This document shows, one piece after another, positions 61,139 through 64,000 of a DNA stretch of 64,000 nt. Each line of letters begins with the position of its first letter. Positions within the stretch are counted from its first letter, which is position 1. The position numbers and the translations under genes are program-made. The stretch comes from Hyphomicrobiales bacterium. GTDB taxonomy: Bacteria > Pseudomonadota > Alphaproteobacteria > Rhizobiales > Rhizobiaceae. Location: positions 124,001 to 188,000 of the forward strand of contig UBNV01000003.1 in the NCBI GenBank assembly GCA_900466945.1, in the 5' to 3' direction. Under the pieces are notes generated by a model. That model did not search any database. It was not told the origin of the DNA and was given only the letters and a program-made list of their open reading frames with translations.

Positions 61139-63655
61139 ATGAAAAATTCTCTCTCCAAGGTGATGGGCTACCTGCTCGTCATCCTTCTCGGCATCGTCGT
61201 TGCCTTGCCGAATGTCCTCCCGGATTCGACCCTTTCCAGACTGCCGACCTGGCTGCCCCATGAGCGTGTATCCCTCGGCCTCGACCTGCGCGGCGGCTCC
61301 CATCTCGTCCTCGAAGTGGACCGTCCGGCGCTCACGGACGAATGGCTGCAAAGTCTCACCCAGGAGGTTCGCTCGACGCTTGTCGAGGCTCGCGTCCAGA
61401 CCCGCAGTGTCCGCCGCGACGGCGGTGCCGTCGTGGTGGTCCTTGCTGACCCCACACAGATGAGCGCTGCGAACGAAGCGCTCGCCGTTCTCAACAACCC
61501 GACGGTCACGCTGACCGGCACCGGCGCTCCGGAACTGAATATTGCCACGAGCGGTGCCGACACCCTGAGACTGGCGCCGAGCGAGCAGGGCATCACCGCG
61601 CGCATGAGCCAGGCGGTCGAGCAGAGTCTCGAGGTCATCCGCCAACGCGTCGACCAGGTCGGCGTCGCCGAGCCCACCATCCAGCGCGTCGGCAGCGATC
61701 GCGTTCTCGTTCAGCTCCCGGGCGAACAGGATCCTTCAAGACTCCGCGCGCTTCTCGGCACCACCGCCAAGATGAGCTTCCATCTGCTCGGTGAGCCGGG
61801 AGCCGCCGGCGTCAAGACGCTGGAGGATGACGAAGGCCGCACCTATCCCGTCCAGTCGACGGTCCTGCTCGCCGGTGACAGGCTCACCGATGCGCGCGTG
61901 CAGTTCGATCAGCAGGGCGGCCTGCCCGTCGTTTCCTTCCGCTTCGATGGCGTCGGCGCGGATCGTTTTGCCCGTATCACGCGCGACAATGTCGGCCGTC
62001 CCTTCGCGATCGTGCTCGACGACAAGGTGCTGAGCGCGCCCGTCATCCGCGAGCCGATCACCGGCGGTGCGGGACAGATCTCCGGGGATTTTTCCGTCGA
62101 TGAGGCCAACACGCTTGCTGCACTCCTGCGGGCCGGGGCGCTACCGGCCAAGCTGACCGTCATCGAGGAACGAACGGTCGGTGCCGATCTCGGCAGCGAC
62201 GCGATCGAAATGGGCATCATGTCCGGCCTCGCGGGCTTTGGCCTCGTCGTCGCCTTCATCCTGGCGCTCTACGGCACCTGGGGCCTGCTCGCCGTGCTGG
62301 CCCTGACGCTCAACGTAGTCCTGACCTTTGCAGGTCTGACCATGCTTGGAGCCACGCTCACCCTGCCGGGCATCGCCGGCATCGTGCTCGGCATCGGCCT
62401 TGCCGTCGACGCGAACGTCCTGATCAACGAGCGAATTCGCGAAGAAGTGGGCAAGGGCAGAGGCGCCTTCGCGGCCATCGACCATGGTTTCGCCAAGGCT
62501 TATTCGACCATCATCGACAGCAATGTCACTGCCCTCATCGCAACGGTGCTGCTTTTCTGGTTCGGCTCCGGCCCTGTCCGTGGCTTCGCCGTCACCATGG
62601 GTCTCGGCATCGCTATCTCCATGTTTACGGCGGTCTCCGTCGTGCGCGTCGCCATGGTCTCGATCGCCCGCCGCTACAAGCTGAAGACGATCGCCATCAA
62701 GCCGCTCCTGCCATTCAAGCTGATCAAGGATGGCACGAAGATCGATTTCATGAAGGCGCGCATGTTCGGCATCGCCGTTTCCGCCTTCCTGTCGATCTCA
62801 TCCGTCATCCTGTTCATCACGCCAGGCCTCAACTACGGCGTGGATTTCAAGGGCGGCATCCAGCTCGAGCTCTCGACCTCCGGCCCGGCTGATCTCTCGG
62901 GCCTCCGCTCCGGCATCGAGGCCCTTGATCTCGGCGAGGTGGCGTTGCAGGAATTTGGCGACAGCAATCACGTCATGCTCCGTCTCGAACGCCAGCCCGG
63001 CGGAGAGCAGGCGCAGACGGATGCCGTCACCAAGGTCCGCGAGGCCATCCAGACGATCGATGCTTCAGCGAAAATTGAAAGGACCGAAGTGGTCGGCCCC
63101 AAGGTCAGCGGCGAACTGGCGACGGCCGGCCTCACCTCAGTGATCCTCGCCTCGCTCGCCATGCTCGTCTACATCTGGGTACGCTTCGACTGGCCCTTTG
63201 CCGTGGGCGCGATCGCGACCCTCATTCTCGATGTGACGAAGACGATCGGCTTCTTCGCCCTGACCGGTCTCGACTTCAACCTGACGGCGATCGCAGCGCT
63301 GCTGACATTGGTCGGCTACTCGGTCAACGACAAGGTGGTGGTTTATGACCGGATGCGGGAAAACATGCGCCTCTACAAGGCCATGCCGTTCCGCGACCTG
63401 ATCAACCTGTCGATCAACGAAACGCTAGCCCGAAGCATCTACACCTCGGCAACGGCCTTCCTCGCCATGCTGCCAATGGCGATCTGGGGTGGCAGCGCGG
63501 TCGAGAGCTTCGCCGTGCCCATGGTCTTCGGCATCTTCATCGCCGCGTCCTCCTCGGTCTTCATCGCAGCACCCATTCTGCTCTTCCTCGGGGACTGGCG
63601 CAGCCGCAGAAAGACACGACTGGATGCGATCGCACAGGAGCAGGTGGCCGTGTAA
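61139..63655 (+). CDS. secDF: Fused protein-export translocase subunits SecD and SecF
   Basis: The 838-residue inner-membrane protein joins SecD (to about residue 520) and SecF (from about 535). SecD has an N-terminal helix, the periplasmic part with LGLDLRGGSHLVLEVD, and the helix block LPGIAGIVLGIGLAVDANVLINERIREE. SecF has FKGGIQLELSTSG and VGYSVNDKVVVYDRMRENM. SecDF uses the proton gradient to pull secreted proteins through SecYEG. The D1-type motif in the SecD part (DLRGGS) is intact. yajC is not adjacent, so this may be a second, stand-alone SecDF copy. Confidence 0.93.
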   Translation: MKNSLSKVMGYLLVILLGIVVALPNVLPDSTLSRLPTWLPHERVSLGLDLRGGSHLVLEVDRPALTDEWLQSLTQEVRSTLVEARVQTRSVRRDGGAVVVVLADPTQMSAANEALAVLNNPTVTLTGTGAPELNIATSGADTLRLAPSEQGITARMSQAVEQSLEVIRQRVDQVGVAEPTIQRVGSDRVLVQLPGEQDPSRLRALLGTTAKMSFHLLGEPGAAGVKTLEDDEGRTYPVQSTVLLAGDRLTDARVQFDQQGGLPVVSFRFDGVGADRFARITRDNVGRPFAIVLDDKVLSAPVIREPITGGAGQISGDFSVDEANTLAALLRAGALPAKLTVIEERTVGADLGSDAIEMGIMSGLAGFGLVVAFILALYGTWGLLAVLALTLNVVLTFAGLTMLGATLTLPGIAGIVLGIGLAVDANVLINERIREEVGKGRGAFAAIDHGFAKAYSTIIDSNVTALIATVLLFWFGSGPVRGFAVTMGLGIAISMFTAVSVVRVAMVSIARRYKLKTIAIKPLLPFKLIKDGTKIDFMKARMFGIAVSAFLSISSVILFITPGLNYGVDFKGGIQLELSTSGPADLSGLRSGIEALDLGEVALQEFGDSNHVMLRLERQPGGEQAQTDAVTKVREAIQTIDASAKIERTEVVGPKVSGELATAGLTSVILASLAMLVYIWVRFDWPFAVGAIATLILDVTKTIGFFALTGLDFNLTAIAALLTLVGYSVNDKVVVYDRMRENMRLYKAMPFRDLINLSINETLARSIYTSATAFLAMLPMAIWGGSAVESFAVPMVFGIFIAASSSVFIAAPILLFLGDWRSRRKTRLDAIAQEQVAV

Positions 63656-63667
63656 TGACGTTGACGA

Positions 63668-63695
63668 GGGCCGGGCGCAACGCTCCGGCCCTAGT
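63668..63695 (+). terminator. Possible terminator hairpin after secDF
   Basis: GGGCCGG and CCGGCCC pair around GCGCAACGCT, followed by TAGTTCT. The T run is poor, so this is a weak call. Confidence 0.4.
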
Positions 63696-63738
63696 TCTCC
63701 GCGGTGTCACCGCAGGTGGCGTCTCGAGTGGTCGCAGG

Positions 63739-63999
63739 TCAATCTGTCCTGGATGCGTCACAGGACAGGCCGGGACAGCCTGCCGCATTCGTGAAGCGAA
63801 GCCCTGCCTTTTCGAAGGCCAGTCGCAGCTGGGCTTCCGTCGAGCGATGCAGCGCATGGCGCTGTCCCTCGAAATCGCGGATAGTGCTGCGCGAGACGCT
63901 CGACTGGGCGGCCAGGTCATCCTGTGTCCAATCGAGGTAGCCCCGGGCCGCACGACAGAGCGCGGGCGAAAAAACGGTGTCGGTTCTGGGTTGATCCAT
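63739..63999 (-). CDS. Short XRE-family helix-turn-helix protein
   Basis: This 86-residue protein has an HTH at about residues 12-50 (LCRAARGYLDWTQDDLAAQSSVSRSTIRDFE). A short tail (AFEKAGLRFTNAAGCPGL) resembles the ends of small Cro/C1-type regulators common in rhizobia. It is complete, with its ATG at the window edge. It is convergent with secDF. The upstream control region and any partner are outside the window. Confidence 0.8.
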   Translation of the reverse strand: MDQPRTDTVFSPALCRAARGYLDWTQDDLAAQSSVSRSTIRDFEGQRHALHRSTEAQLRLAFEKAGLRFTNAAGCPGLSCDASRTD

Positions 64000-64000
64000 G

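Overview
The window is a GC-rich, densely coded stretch of core chromosome from an alphaproteobacterium, most likely a member of the Rhizobiaceae (Rhizobium/Agrobacterium/Ensifer relatives). The sequence signs are a RirA-type Rrf2 iron regulator with an iron-responsive box, a very long CbrA-like PAS histidine kinase beside a phasin gene, a tRNA-His gene lacking the encoded G(-1) and carrying A73 (an alphaproteobacterial trait), an acetoacetyl-CoA synthetase and a fused SecD-SecF. From memory, not checked here, the order chemoreceptor - aceA - potFGHI - acetoacetyl-CoA synthetase - cbrA - phasin - mmsA - fbpA/rirA resembles part of the Sinorhizobium meliloti chromosome. I see no insertion sequence, phage gene, integrase or CRISPR array.

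Layout. 1-6.2 kb: end of a chemoreceptor gene, a small unknown gene, a LysR regulator whose start codon lies inside a 30-bp palindrome, then isocitrate lyase (aceA) divergent from a ScfR/RamB-type regulator. 6.3-10.4 kb: polyamine importer potFGHI. 10.4-17.4 kb: AsmA-like protein, acetoacetyl-CoA synthetase, a double-length ferric-type permease and a LysE-type exporter. 17.4-23 kb: CbrA-like kinase divergent from phasin phaP, with two TGCA-rich PhaR-type sites between them, tRNA-His, a one-domain PilZ protein and a DUF6074-like protein. 23-27 kb: ilvE, then two divergent HupE/UreJ paralogues, the second in an overlapping three-gene unit with an unknown membrane protein and a DUF1007-like periplasmic protein. 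27-34 kb: LysR regulator divergent from mmsA, a GFA-fold protein, a DUF898-M48 protease pair, and an iron-binding protein gene divergent from rirA. 34-42 kb: GMC oxidoreductase, gluconokinase, the polyamine operon puuA-puuB-aguB, and a D-amino-acid-dehydrogenase-like enzyme. 42-48.5 kb: an alternative cytochrome oxidase cluster with fused subunits I and III and a caa3_CtaG-type assembly factor, then a CPBP protease. 49-60.6 kb: a sugar/polyol utilisation locus. 60.6-64 kb: a small unknown protein, SecDF and a short HTH protein.

How the genes work together. aceA, acetoacetyl-CoA synthetase and phasin all serve acetyl-CoA and polyhydroxybutyrate metabolism. potFGHI (uptake), aguB (putrescine formation) and puuAB (putrescine breakdown) form a split polyamine module. 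rirA and the adjacent iron-binding protein gene form an iron unit whose permease may be the one about 16 kb away.

The best candidate for an undescribed system is the 49.1-58.9 kb locus: a ribose-type ABC importer, SorC/EryD-type regulator, aldo-keto reductase, GlpD-like flavoprotein, DhnA/LsrF-type class I aldolase and LyxK/EryA-like FGGY kinase, largely overlapping or tightly spaced, with a GMC oxidoreductase following. It looks like an erythritol-type kinase plus polyol-phosphate dehydrogenase route in which an aldolase replaces the isomerases. A recognisable promoter lies upstream, with one palindrome just before it and a second hairpin just after the predicted start of transcription. The substrate cannot be read from the sequence.
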